From Gnetum montanum (lineage: Eukaryota; Streptophyta; Gnetopsida; Gnetales; Gnetaceae), in the NCBI GenBank assembly GCA_015680685.1, contig MNCI01007809.1, positions 251,699-315,698 of the forward strand: a stretch of 64,000 nt of DNA, read 5' to 3'. This document shows positions 12,374 through 23,641 of the stretch, piece after piece (the stretch's first letter is position 1; every line of letters begins with the position of its first letter). The notes beneath the pieces were generated by a model. The model saw only the letters and a list, made by a program, of their open reading frames with translations. It did no database searches and was not told the DNA's origin. A program made the position numbers and the translations under genes.

Positions 12374-12992
12374 ATGATTCCAGAAACCACTGCCATCCCC
12401 ACCTTAGACCTAAACATCCCCTACACTTTCCAACATGTGACAAGTCCCAAGTGACCACCCAACATAGTGCTAGCACCACGTCAGTCTCTTAGGTTGTGGC
12501 ACCTGTCACCTGAGCGCTTGGCACAGGATGCAAAGCGATATGACTTCCTCTATGCAAAATTCCAGGCAAATCTACCCTTGGATCATCAAGAACTCAAGGA
12601 TAAACATAACTTTGAGTTTCCCCATAGGAATAGGAGGGAATTCAACCCTGCCCTTAATGTCACCATCCTATTAACTGAAGCATATCAATGGGTCTTAGAC
12701 CAGTTAATGCGAGTGAGCAAGTCTAGGGAACAGAACACAACATCCTATTAAGATGAAGTGTTCCAAGATAGATAGGAAGACTTGGACTCCCACTACGAAG
12801 GTGGTAGCCAGACCTACGCTATAGCTATCCCTCCCACCACTATCTTTTGGTCGAACCCGCTCTTTGCTTCTACCCCCTTCCTAGTTACTGCAACCCCACC
12901 ACAACCCATAGCTTTGTCAACCATGGGCATCCATCCCATACATTCAATGTACCAACAAGTGGCCCCTTCAACTTCTTTCCTAGTCACCCTCC
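12374..12992 (+). pseudogene. gag: gag of element C, N-terminal part, cut by element D
   Basis: ATG at 12374 (MIPETTAIPTLDLNIPY). A conserved N-terminal stretch at about 12520-12700 reads RYDFLYAKFQANLPLDHQEL, then KDKHNFEFPH, matching element D at about 14660-14760 (HYNFLYAKLMANLPM, CEYEFIYYNGKEF). A Pro/Thr-rich linker follows (LDSHYEGGSQTYA). In-frame stops occur at about 12456 and 12750. Element D breaks the gene in the Pro-rich linker at 12992, and the frame is taken up again beyond D at 29949. It would form the particle core. Confidence 0.7.
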
Positions 12993-14243
12993 TGAAACAC
13001 TGTGAAATTTCGAGACCTTGATGATTCAATAAAGTCTCGAGGCTTAGGCAAGGATTTTCAACAAGTGGCACATCTCAGCAAGTTTTCTCTTTTTGGCTAA
13101 GGGCTTGCTACGCTATGCTACGCAGCTCAGCATAGTGGACTCTGGGTGGATAAAACGGAACAAGGGATGCGTAGCAATAACACTTCAACTTCGCAAGTTA
13201 GCCATATTCAAAAATCTTAACTTTTTTCGTACTATGCCGCGTTATGCTATGTAGCATAACGCAATGTAACGCAAGCAGCACAGTTGACTTATCCGCAGCA
13301 ACAAAGGTAACGACATTCAGGTGGTGGCAATGATTACACCACGATACGCTTCCCAGTGTATCATAGCATAGTCACAGGATAGTTTTTTCAGTGAAAAAGA
13401 CAAGGCCAAATGAACTGTCTTCTTGAAGGGTGGTTACGCTATACTACGCTTCAGAGCGTAATGCAGCGTAATGCCACAAGCTTCAACTATAGCACATCAA
13501 GTCAACAGCATTTTGTGGGCCCAGGACACACATCATCTAAATTGTGGTTTTCTCCTAACCCTAATCTTATAAATACCTCGGCGGACAACATTCAAAGGGT
13601 TGACAATTTTTGACAGTGTTAGCAAAAAAAAATTGGTGAGATGACAAGAAAGAGTTGACAATAGAAGAGCATCAACGGTGACAGAGAGAAGCTTTTGACT
13701 AGAGACTTCAAGTTAGCAGGCATTTTGCTTCAAGCCTGACTCCCTTATGCCTAGATTGGCTAAAACAAGGTAAACTGGTCTTTGCTTGTTTAATCTCCAA
13801 TTAGCTTCTTGTTGGTTGTGGACACTTGGTCCAAACCAAAGTCTGCTTGTAAATCTCATTGTATTCATCATATTTATCTATAAGATAGATCCCAAATCTC
13901 GGGATCATGCATGTTCCAAATTCAATTCATTACGCCCTATTTACATTGAATTCTACAATAATTTCATATAATTTACATCACCTTCATTGCCTTCAAGATC
14001 TGATCTAGGAGCAGATCTCGTTTTCTCATAAATTGATAATATATTTTCATATCAAATCGTCACCTCGTTATATGATTATTGAGAAATTTACTGATTAAGT
14101 AAGTCCCTGTCTGATTGAAAAGACCATTCAGGATACCTCAAATTCATTTTCTCCAGCACAGCCCTCGTGCGGATCCGAGGTTAAAACTGTGTACATGGAG
14201 ATCCACTCAGTGTTTCCAAGAATCGATGTTTTCCATTGTTATA
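12993..14243 (+). repeat. 5' LTR of element D (1251 bp)
   Basis: Starts TGAAACACTGTGAAATTTCG. Ends TTGTTATA, where the partner LTR has TTGTTACA, so the terminal CA is mutated here. TATA box TATAAATA at 13568-13575. GCTACGC/GCGTAGC-type inverted motifs are at about 13108-13130, 13240-13280 and 13430-13470. Confidence 0.9.
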
Positions 14244-14249
14244 GTTTTC

Positions 14250-14266
14250 TGGAGCTAGAAGGAGGG
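14250..14266 (+). promoter_or_regulatory. Primer binding site of element D
   Basis: TGGAGCTAGAAGGAGGG, six bases after the LTR end; one base different from the primer site of C. The leader 14267-14497 has no supported gene. Confidence 0.7.
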
Positions 14267-14497
14267 TAGAACCTCTAATCTACATTTCACGAGTAGTCTT
14301 GTAAGCTGTATGTACCCATTATCGACTGACATAAATGTCATACCTCCATGGTTATCTACATGATCGTGTGGTACAGATCGGTCACCGCGATGATTCCTCT
14401 AGAATCCAGCAGGATAGAAAGCCCACATCTACCTTTAATCTGCCTTTGCCTTTGTGATCTCTATCCCTATTATCATTACCCTCTAGCTACATAGAGA

Positions 14498-16849
14498 ATG
14501 GATGCATCAACCACCGCTGTTGACACCGCTAGCCTCAAAAACCCCTGGATAGTGTAGGTTATGCCTACTATTGTCGAACCACTGACCAGTCTAATGCGGC
14601 TAAGCCGGTCCCTCAAGATTCAAAATAAAGAGCCAAAGGGACACGCTCAGCATAGGGAACATTACAATTTCCTCTACGCCAAACTTATGGCAAATCTGCC
14701 CATGTATCCATAGGAACTCAAAGTGAAATGCGAATACGAGTTCATCTACTATAACGGGAAGGAATTCATTCCTTCACCTAACACCTCCATACCTCTGACA
14801 AACCAACAACAGTGGATGTTGGACCAACTGTTAATGGCCAGGGCTTTAGCAGAACAATGAGATGAGATGTTTCGTGATGAAGCATCCCATGATGAGTAGG
14901 AGGACTTAGATTCCCACTCCAAGGGAGGAAGTCATGCTAGCTTTGTTGTGGCTCCTCCCTCCACAGCATCTCATGTAAATCCATTGTTTATGGTCACTAC
15001 GCTATTATCATTGACTACCTTCGATCATGTGGTGCATAACATCCATCAGCATTTCTTCTCTCTGGCTATCCTGCCTAGTGGTATTCCTTCACAGACCATT
15101 CCTCCACAGTCACAATTAGCCAATCCATCTCATCGCATACCTGCGCCTACATCACCATATGTGCACGCAATGCCTACTTCGCAATTACGCATAGCCCCTG
15201 CATTCATCCCAGCTTACATGATAGGACCTGCCACTACTATGTGGTGGGCTCCAAATACATCACCTCCTATTACGTAGCCTACACAGATGTCCCATCTCAC
15301 TCATAATCAACACTAAGTCTCACAACTAGTAAATCTGACTGCAGGGTCATTGTCTGTGCCCTCAGCTACGCAAACAATGTATCCTATGGCACAATAGACC
15401 ATAGTCACCCTACCTACACCACCAACAGGGTGGTGGATGACACAGGCAATACCGCCTGCAGGGATAGTTTCGACTACATCGCTCACAGGCCATGCTACTG
15501 CCCCTATCCTTCCACCCAGTGTGGCTCCCCCTACTATTCCACAACCAACCTCTTCGTCCACAGGTCTGGATCAAGCCTTCCAACTTATTCAAACCCTTAC
15601 TAAGGAGGCTAAATGCCTCAAGGCTATCGATTCTGACACAATATAGGTCCTAAAGTTTTACCATGACAATCCTATCAATCCGGTAGTACCCGTTTCATCG
15701 TTACCTCCTAGGATGCCACTCCCCCATTTTACAAAATACAATGGGAAAGGTGATCCTAATGCCCATTTAGTTACCTTTAGGTCAAAGTCATTATTGTTAC
15801 AACAATGGCCACATACCATCATACATGTCTTTGCTATGTCCCTAACAGGTAAAGCTTTGGATTGGTATCATGTACTTCCACGCTCTTCCATCTCAACCTT
15901 GGAAGAGTTGTTGACTTAATTCGTGACTCGTTTCAAATACAACCTGAAACTAGAAGTCATGTTGGATCAGTTAATGGGAGTCAAACAAGATCTACTCAAG
16001 CCGGTCCAAAAGTTTATACAATGGTGGAGCGCAACCTTGAATGAAATCCATGAACCCACCACGGATGCCCATCTGTTGGCAATCTTCAAGGGGGCAGTCA
16101 ATGACTTCATTAAGTCCAAACTATATTACCTTGCTCCCTACTCCCTCAGCCAAGCCTTCCCTTAGACTAAGAGTATTCAAGACATGGAAAAGGGTAGCAA
16201 AGACTCAACGTATGTGGTCTACAAAAATCCCCACAACAAGAGCAAAGACAAGGGAAAAGATACAACAACAACAGTAGAAGCTATAGCTGAAGGGGCCAAG
16301 AAGAAAAATAACAACAAGAAGGTATCTATGGCACTTGCTGAGCCCACAACTAGCTCAAACAGCGTCGATCAGGAAACAACACCTGCCCCTGAGGCATCCC
16401 CATAGCCGAAGCCAAATTTTGAGCATAAAGATCGCTCAAAATACATGGCTCTACCTGTAAAGCCTTCAGAACTTCTGAAGAAATTGCTAGGAACTGGTCA
16501 CATCCAACATAAGAAGGTGTCCAAGGAGGGTCTGAAATGTCGCAAACGGCATTGTGAGCTACTCAAGAACCCCTCCTTGGCCCTGCCAAACAAACTGCCA
16601 ATTCCCAAAAACTTTAGGCTGAACCGTTTCTATGATTATCACCAGCTATGTGGTCATGACACGAATTACTACTGGGCATTGAAAGATGACATTCAACACA
16701 TGATTGATCAAGGTAAACTGATCCTAGATAGCAGTAGTCTGGTCCATCTGAAAAACCAGTCCATCCATGTGTACCAAAATCCATTAAACACGAATAATGC
16801 AAGGTACACTATTAATGTTATGGGTATGAAGGGCGATGGCCAGGCATAG
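14498..16849 (+). pseudogene. gag: gag of element D, broken by stops
   Basis: ATG at 14498 (MDASTTAVDTASLKNPW). The N-terminal conserved block (about 14660-14830) is followed by a long Pro/Ser/Thr-rich linker (14940-15560). The Retrotrans_gag core lies at 15713-16165: FTKYNGKGDPNAHLVTFRSK, then KALDWYHVLP and RFKYNLKLEVMLDQL. A Lys-rich basic segment (16184-16330) precedes the zinc-knuckle-like block at 16620-16700, FYDYHQLCGHDTNYYWALK. In that block the first and last Cys of the usual plant pattern are Tyr. Several TAG stops (for example 15644-15646) break the frame, so this is not functional. It resembles C gag throughout. Confidence 0.8.
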
Positions 16850-17541
16850 CCAAAGAAACCCTTTATGTTACGTGTACCTCCTCACCCACCTCAAACGACA
16901 AGCCCACCAACATCGACAGGTGCAACTCAATAACAACTTTTTGTCCTTCGAGTCCTGTCTTAGACCTTCATTCCACAGCCTACTGTTGGTAAAGCCACAG
17001 CCCATCCCATGCCCACACCTAGAGCATCCTTTGTCATCATGGTGCCAAAGCCATCAGTTGTCCCTGCTACGTAGGGGCAAATCTCTAAGTCAACACCCTA
17101 GTCACAACCTACTAGGAAAGGAGAAGGGTGTATGATAGGTAACATAGCCAAGGACTGCCTTACACTTGGGTTCCCTAAGCCTACACCCCTCACCTCGATG
17201 CCCTTGGCTCCTCCTTCCTCTAAAAAGGAGGATGTTACGTAGATGCAATCATCTTCTCCCTACCCAAGAAACACAATCCTAAACCAGAAGTAGTTCCTCC
17301 CCAAGAGATTTGTCTCTTGGGATGAATACAAGAGGAGAAATGTAAATAACCTGATCGTGGGCATGATCTCCTTGATGCTTTTACACAAGTTAAGCAAGCT
17401 CTTAAACAAAAAAATATAGTGCTGAGCTTGTATGACTTGTTGATGACGTCACTAAAGCATCGTGAAGCCATGGTTCACATGTTAGTGTCCATACTTATGG
17501 ACGAGAGCTTGCTAGTATAGGAAGAAGAAATCCATTCAATT

Positions 17542-18180
17542 ATGCTTCCTCCCACTGTTGAACAACCATGGTCTCCCCAATTGACATTTCATGATGGATC
17601 CATTAAGGATGATCTAGAAAAAGGTCAAGTGACAATAGCACCCATGTTCATCACCATCTGGGTCGGCCAGTACAGAATCCAGAGAGTACATGTAGATGAT
17701 GGGGCCACTACCAATGTCATTCCATATCCCATAGTGGATCAATTGGTTTTGATCGACCATATCAATCCCGCAACAATGTCATGTCTGAAGTCATTTAACG
17801 GGGCACAAGTGCAAGTCAAGGGAATGGTACACATCAACTTTGTAGCAGGGGATCAATTCCTCACAGATGTAATGTTTATTATCATCAAGGATATGCCCGA
17901 TTTCAACCTAATCTTAGGGAGGTCTTGGTTAGCTCAATTAAGGGCAATCTCATCAACCATTCATCAAGAGATCCACTTGCCCTATGCAAGAGGGAAAGCG
18001 ATCATCCATGGTGATAAGATGATCCCTCAAGTGGTTAACAACGTGGAAATGGAACAGGGTTCAGAGGTTGAGATCCCTGAAGATCAAACCCCTATCCTAA
18101 CAATTGAACAGGTCTACGCAGTGGCCAATGAAATCTTGGCTTGGCTGAACTACCCTTCCAAGGAGAAGATGGTAGCATAG
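17542..18180 (+). CDS. pro: Retropepsin-like protease segment of element D (212 codons open)
   Basis: An open frame whose centre is the aspartic protease of the polyprotein. The active site is read as VHVDDGATTNVIPYPIV, catalytic Asp codon at about 17695-17697; the VDxGA/S-T/S form is normal for plant Tat elements. The second motif LILGRSWL lies about 80 residues later. The ATG at 17542 is only the first Met in an open stretch: in vivo the protease would be cut from a longer precursor. The preceding 16850-17541 is a Pro-rich linker with frameshifts and stops. C has the same active-site sequence at about 32530-32560. The open length does not imply activity, since the flanking frames are broken. 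Confidence 0.8.
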   Translation: MLPPTVEQPWSPQLTFHDGSIKDDLEKGQVTIAPMFITIWVGQYRIQRVHVDDGATTNVIPYPIVDQLVLIDHINPATMSCLKSFNGAQVQVKGMVHINFVAGDQFLTDVMFIIIKDMPDFNLILGRSWLAQLRAISSTIHQEIHLPYARGKAIIHGDKMIPQVVNNVEMEQGSEVEIPEDQTPILTIEQVYAVANEILAWLNYPSKEKMVA

Positions 18181-18364
18181 AGGAATGCTGTAATAAGCCT
18201 CCTCATCCATACGCATCGCCAAATCTAAAAACAATCAAGACACAGCTATAGAGATATCAAATGAACATGTTAGCATGACATGTTATATCAGTTCAAATTG
18301 TTTACTGTTACATAATTTATGCTCTTTCTTGTCGCATTATTCTTCTTATGCTTTTTCATATGCA

Positions 18365-18515
18365 TCCTGGCCCGAAATGGCCTTAAACTAGATACGGCCC
18401 GCTATGGCCTAAAACTGGAAACTCTATTTATTCTTTTATGTGCACGATGGCCCAGCCCAAAATGGCCTTAAACTATTAGTGGCCCGCAGTGGCCTAAAAT
18501 GTGTAAACTTTATGA
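18365..18515 (+). repeat. Short-motif array downstream of protease (element D)
   Basis: Alternating copies of TGGCCTTAAACTAG and GGCCTAAAACTGG with CGCTATGG or CGCAGTGG before them, spaced about 25-60 bp. The same degenerate core recurs before RT and after integrase in both D and C. The rest of 18181-18639 is AT-rich with no gene. Confidence 0.65.
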
Positions 18516-18659
18516 CGATATGATTTCTTTCATAAATATCAAAAACTCAAAATTTTTTTTCTTATAATCATATTAAACCCCCAAAAGTTATCCTTTATTC
18601 CCTTTCATTGCAACAAAATGCTTGGCTGATATTACCATGCTACACATCCCCTTTATTAC

Positions 18660-18894
18660 GACTTCCATCTACGTCATTTAATTCCACCTCCACATCATGA
18701 GGATCATCCTCATAAAGATCTTCTTTGTGCGGTGTCTCTTCATGGAGGCGATCCTCTCCACAAGCCTCTTCCTAATGGGGAGCCTCTTCGTGAAGATGAT
18801 CATCTCTGTAGGGCTCCTCCTCATCGGGACCCTCTTCATGAGGACCATCATCATCATGGCGCTCCTCTTCATGAGGATCCTCTTCATGTCAATC
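18660..18894 (-). repeat. Acidic-tail minisatellite in exon 9 (element D)
   Basis: On the minus strand short units such as CATGAAGAGGATCCT repeat with variation and encode HEEDPHEEERHDDDGPHEEG and similar Glu/Asp/His-rich text. The equivalent exon of C is short (DPNEDTRPSGTRNGVAGKDS). The open plus-strand frame here (18697-18900) is a shadow. Confidence 0.7.
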
Positions 18895-21800
18895 CTATGA
18901 TTTGACATGAAAAAATCATTAGCATCACCATCAAAACCACGTATAGGAATAATACAACTGTAAGATAGTTTACCTATGATGGTCCTGCGTTAGCCGTGAA
19001 AGGAATTTTCTCTAGGCCGACTAACAAACGTTGCATGATCTTGTCCTTAGTGAGCTTGGCCCAAACGGCATCTCCTAGATCAACTCCAACCTTTACCTTC
19101 CCTTTTTCCTCAAAAGTCCACCTGGCGATTCAGGAAAGAAGGAAGGGACAGTGGTCTCCCCACCAGGGAGAGTTATCTTTCTCTCAGGGGAAGCACTCAC
19201 TGTCACTTGCTCCTGGAACTTTTCATACACTCCAGAAGCATCGATGACATTGAGGAACAGTCGGAGGCACCACGCTTCAACCGTAGAATCCCTATAATGT
19301 TGGTGGTAGGTAGCACATTCTTTTTTATACACATGTTTATGGTCTCTCTATGCCTACCCCCATTCTTGGACCCTCGTGCTGAAATCCTTCCAGTCTTTGT
19401 TCTTCTGGGCTAGGAGATCTATTTGCATCCATTGCTCGATGAGCTCACAGCTGGCTTGGACATTGTTCCTGATGATCATCCAATAATGGGTGTAGTCAAT
19501 TACAAATGTCCGCCAATTCTTATCATTGGTCTCTCGAGCTTGCAGAAATTCGTTCCGAGACTCCAAGTCCTCAACCTTAGCAGTTAGAGTTGTTTTCTCC
19601 TTTTCTATTTTCTGCAACCTCTTCCAAAGATCTTCATTGATGTTCTGACACTCCCATAAAGAATGGGCTGAGCGTAACGCACATTTATGCATCTCATCGT
19701 AAAGGCTGCGTGGCACTTTGCTCACTTCCAGTGAGGGTTCAAGGGTAGTTTCTATGTCAACGGGCTTTTGGAATCCCATCTGAGGTGAGATCCTGTAACA
19801 TAAAAAAATAACAATTAGATGTAACATGATAACGTAATGTCACAATTTCAACAATTCCTACATAACAACAATGACATACCGATCTCAGGATCAATTCGCT
19901 CTAAGTGATCGATCATATTGTTCACAATGCCCTCCATAAAGGAAAATTTATTAGGAGCCTCACCCCAATGTTGAGTTGGGGCTACTGACAAAGGTACGCC
20001 ATGTTACCAGAAGTGCCTACTACACAAACAAAATAGGTTAAACATAGCATAGTAGACAAAGGAAATTGAGACATTACAGCAACACAAAGCTCCAATTCAA
20101 CAAACCCCCAGGGGTAGTAGCAGGAAGATTGCTCTCCAAGGAAAGGTTAAAATTACCAGCAATAAACCGCTACTCCTTTTCTAGTTCATCCAAAAGGACC
20201 TCGGCATCCTCTGTGCCCATGGCCCCTTCAGGAATAAGAGCATGTGTGCTGCCTACGTTGTTCACCAGGGCCTCCTTTTCCAGAATTGGGGCCCCTTCCC
20301 CACACCGCAAGACTATGGCCCCTGTTTTAGGGGTCAATTCCTCTACATCTTTCCCTTTTCCTGTTAAACACATCACAGTTAACAAAATAATACAAACAAC
20401 AAAGACTTACTCACTTCCCACAAGCACTACGTGATGCAACGACATCTATACATAGCGTGACCTACATAAACTAATCATGCATTCTTCTACTTACCCACTG
20501 GGGGATGGCTCCTATGAAACTTAATCTACAGTTTCCTTCCCTCTTCACTAATCAGAGTAGGAGACTCCATGGCCGGACAAAGCTTTTTTCGTTGAACCGA
20601 TGAAGCTACTATTTCTATTGCTAGGCATTTTTTCCTCAACGCACTGCTAGTGTAAAAAGGGGGTGTCCCACCCACGTTGTCTTGGCCTTGGATAGGAGGC
20701 ACCACCTGATCCTTAGTTAGTGAAAACGACTCCCTGATACCTATAGGAGGATCTTAGGATCAGATAGTGTGGAAGACCTGAGAAATCCACAATTTGGAAA
20801 TCTGGTTATGATCTTGCTATGCCTAGACTCCATCCCTGCAAACCACCAGGAATTTGGCAAAACCCCGTAAACAAGCTATGAAGAAGGCAAAATGCACGTT
20901 GAAACGAGACTCAAGCTTCTTGTGAACCTTAACCATTTTAGCCTGCAGGCCTTCAACAAGGTTCTTGGCCCAATTATACCATGTCCCCTCCTCCATAACC
21001 TCCCGCATAATCCAAGCCTTCTCTATGCCAAGGATTCTTCCTTGGGAGAGTAGTTTAGGGAAGGCATGAGCTCGGAAGAGGGGATAAATGACATTAGCCA
21101 CCTCTAGCTTGATTTTATCAACGAGGATACCTTTTGGTTCTTTCATAACCCCTAGCCACTCCTCTATGTCCTTCTGATGATTAAAACATCTCTTTGATCT
21201 TTCTTCCATTAGGAGAGCATCAGAATGAATGCTAAAAAAGTTGACGAACAATTGAGCATTGATATCAAAACTCACACGCACATTACGCACGTGCGTGTGA
21301 AGACGCTTGGCTTCTTCGCTGAAGGAGTTGACTAGGGCCAACATTTCGGCTACTATGATGTTGGGGGTTATAGCTAGAAATAGCTCCATTACCTGGAGGT
21401 TATTGGTTATGGAGGCTAGGCCCACTCCGTGGCAAAGCCAACATTGTGGTTCATTCAAGTCACCATAGCAAAAGAAGATGGTCACTGCACCACACCCAGA
21501 AGCTACAACTGTGACCTCCCGTGATTCCCTAACTATAAACATAAAACAATAGGTTAGAAAAAATAGAAAAATAATCAAATCTTATACACTATTCTCATGT
21601 CGTAGGGTCATAAAGTTGATCACTGTAGCGTAACTTACCACATCCAAAGGGCAAAGGAAACGGTGGGATGCTGTTCTCCTCCTACACATCGTCAACGGTG
21701 ATGGGACGATCCAAAGTCCACTCCTTATCTAGCCATACGAAGTCTCTGTACTTAGCAAAGAATTTGTTGTACCAGATAGGGTAGTGTTGGATTTCAAATC

Positions 21801-22005
21801 CTAGTTGTCCTAGGATGCCAGCACGCAAATTGCTGATAGAAGTGAATTCCTTTATGGTTGTTTCAGCCATAGATAACATGTCTGAATCACTTTGGAGACC
21901 ATTCGCATCAATAAAAAACCTATGTCACAGAATGTAAACAATTGTTTATACCTGACGCAAAATCAGACAACAATTAGCACATTACAATACCTTGAAAACA
22001 CTTAC

Positions 22006-22445
22006 CCACCAACATAATACACGAGGCCAGGTGGCTTCTGAAAATAGGTCATAAGATGACAAGCTACGAATAGGCATGATAACAATTAAACCTGGGCATC
22101 TCCCAGATCTAAGATAAGCGTTTCAAACCCTTGATGCTCTGTTCACGATCCCTTCCACCTATAACCTTAATTAATCCATCCACCAAGAATGTTAAAATAC
22201 TCTATGATGATCTAACTAGCAACATTTCCAAGATGACACCGGCTGTCTCGGCCGACAGATGTGACCAAATAATCATGCTAAAGTTACGTAACAAAAACTA
22301 CAAAAACTCCCGTGTGCCCTTCCGGAACCAACCCGCCTCTCCCCCTATACAAGCATGGGGAGGAGGAACGTTGGCCATGAGGACATGTAAATAGCACAAA
22401 ATGCCCACAATGTCCAGAACGATTAGGACGGGTCTTCGCGTGATC
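22006..22445 (-). pseudogene. Exon 2 of the antisense gene (D): FCP1-like phosphatase start
   Basis: After an AG acceptor the frame reads RPVLIVLDIVGILCYL, then about 20 residues on WFRKGTREFL, a stop, and FLLRNFSMIIWSH. This order (hydrophobic strand ending in LDxxGxLC, then a basic-aromatic R/KPGxxEFLxF and FxxxIWS) is that of FCP1/NLI-interacting-factor-type HAD phosphatases of plants. The second catalytic Asp of DxDG is Val here, so a catalytic role is doubtful even in the ancestor of this copy. The exon ends at a GTAAGT donor. The assignment rests on motif memory only. Confidence 0.5.
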
Positions 22446-23070
22446 CTTTACAATAAAATGCACTACCATTAGAAAAGTAGTTTAGACATACCAACCAACA
22501 ACACTGAGGTTCTCATTACCTTGACTCCCAAAGAATTACAGGTTATGCTAGAAATGCATTACCAGAACTACCTAAACCCTAGCAACAGTGCAAGGTCTAT
22601 CTCTGACGACGGTGATAAAGGTAACCCAGCATATTTCCCTAGCGTAACACGCAACCATTATGGGCAAGGCAACGAAACCCCATTCACATTGCGCAAGGGT
22701 ACAACACCTAGACTCCTGACCAGTTGCATATTGTGTTTGTACAATATTATCCAAAATCACTCAAACCCTTGCGACGATGCAAGGTCTATCTCTAACAATG
22801 GTGATAGGGGCAATATTACAAACTCAAGTAGCGTAACTAGCATAGGCAGGTATCGATACCCAACATAGTGCACATCTTTGCAACAAATACAATTACGACA
22901 TCATGACAACAAAAACAACCATCATACAGAGAAGCTAAAAAAATGACTTACTAGGCGAGTGGAGTAGCATCCTGAGTTTCAACCCGTGCCTTCGAAATTC
23001 TTCCCAAGCTTTCATGCACTTCATCAATCCTCGCCAAGTTGGCATGTTTGCATTTGGTCTTTGGTGCCAT

Positions 23071-23641
23071 GGTCATGCCTGAATACTCTTCGCAAAATCG
23101 TCTACTTATGCTTTCCTTCTGCTTCAGCCTAACTCAACCTTGCGACATTTACAGTTTACTCTCAGGAGAACCATCTACTTATGAACGTGATGGTGAAAAC
23201 TTGTTGTTTTCATGTCCAATCAACGCAAAAATTTCCCGAAACACAGACATGTCAGTTCGACATGAAGTGTGAAGATCACACCATTAATCTTGTAGATATC
23301 GCATTGATGATAGTCTGAAAATACTCTAAACTAATGCATAGCTTATCGTCTCGTAATCCGGTCTCATTAACTACACTCTGCACAGAATCCTAAATTAGTT
23401 GTTTTGACATGGTAGACACACCATGTTATAATTTTCATCATAGTTCACAGAAACCTTATGCTAATACCTAGGAAACCTGGCTTACTATTTTCTTACAAAC
23501 TACCTATATTGTAACGGTCCTCTAAGACCTTAAACTGGCAACATTTTAACATGCACCTCTAAAAACCATTTATCATTTCACCAGGGTGACAAAAAAATGT
23601 AACACCTTCCATTCTTGGTAGTTTTGCAGGTCAATTCGCAA
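23071..23641 (+). other. Spacer between antisense gene and RT (element D)
   Basis: No coding region supported. Contains copies of the short motif (GGTCCTCTAAGACCTTAAACTGGCA at about 23516-23540 and a few weaker ones). If the antisense gene had its own promoter it would lie here, upstream of exon 1 on the minus strand; I see no clear TATA box placed for it. Confidence 0.5.

Larger units (their letters stand above)
18640..23070 (-). pseudogene. Antisense nine-exon gene of element D, decayed
   Basis: Gene on the strand opposite to gag-pol, between protease and RT. Exons (minus): 23070-22952, 22445-22006, 21919-21639, 21532-20823, about 20756-20495, 20360-about 20098, about 20018-19880, 19792-18974, 18894-18640. 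Most donors are GTAAGT or GTATGT and acceptors end in AG; exon 4 now has a GC donor, and some sites at exons 5-6 are lost. Exon 1 (119 bp) encodes MAPKTKCKHANLARIDEVHE. Exon 2 has an FCP1-like start. Exon 4 carries KDIEEWLG and FRAHAFPKLLSQ. Exon 8 is coiled-coil (LWKRLQKIEKEKTTL). Exon 9 is acidic. Exon sizes match element C (119, 450, 274, 716, 274, 279, 141, 821, 63). An exon 1-2 junction Trp codon is now TAG, among other stops. Function unknown. Confidence 0.75.

Noticed and set aside
18697-18900. Open plus-strand frame rich in Ile/Leu/Met
   Set aside because: It is the reverse reading of the acidic repeat in exon 9 of the antisense gene; hydrophobic codons are the complement of Glu/Asp codons.
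20823-21578. Antisense ORF of 251 codons as a chance shadow of a sense frame
   Set aside because: No sense frame is open there, and the minus-strand protein, splice sites and intron sizes agree with element C.
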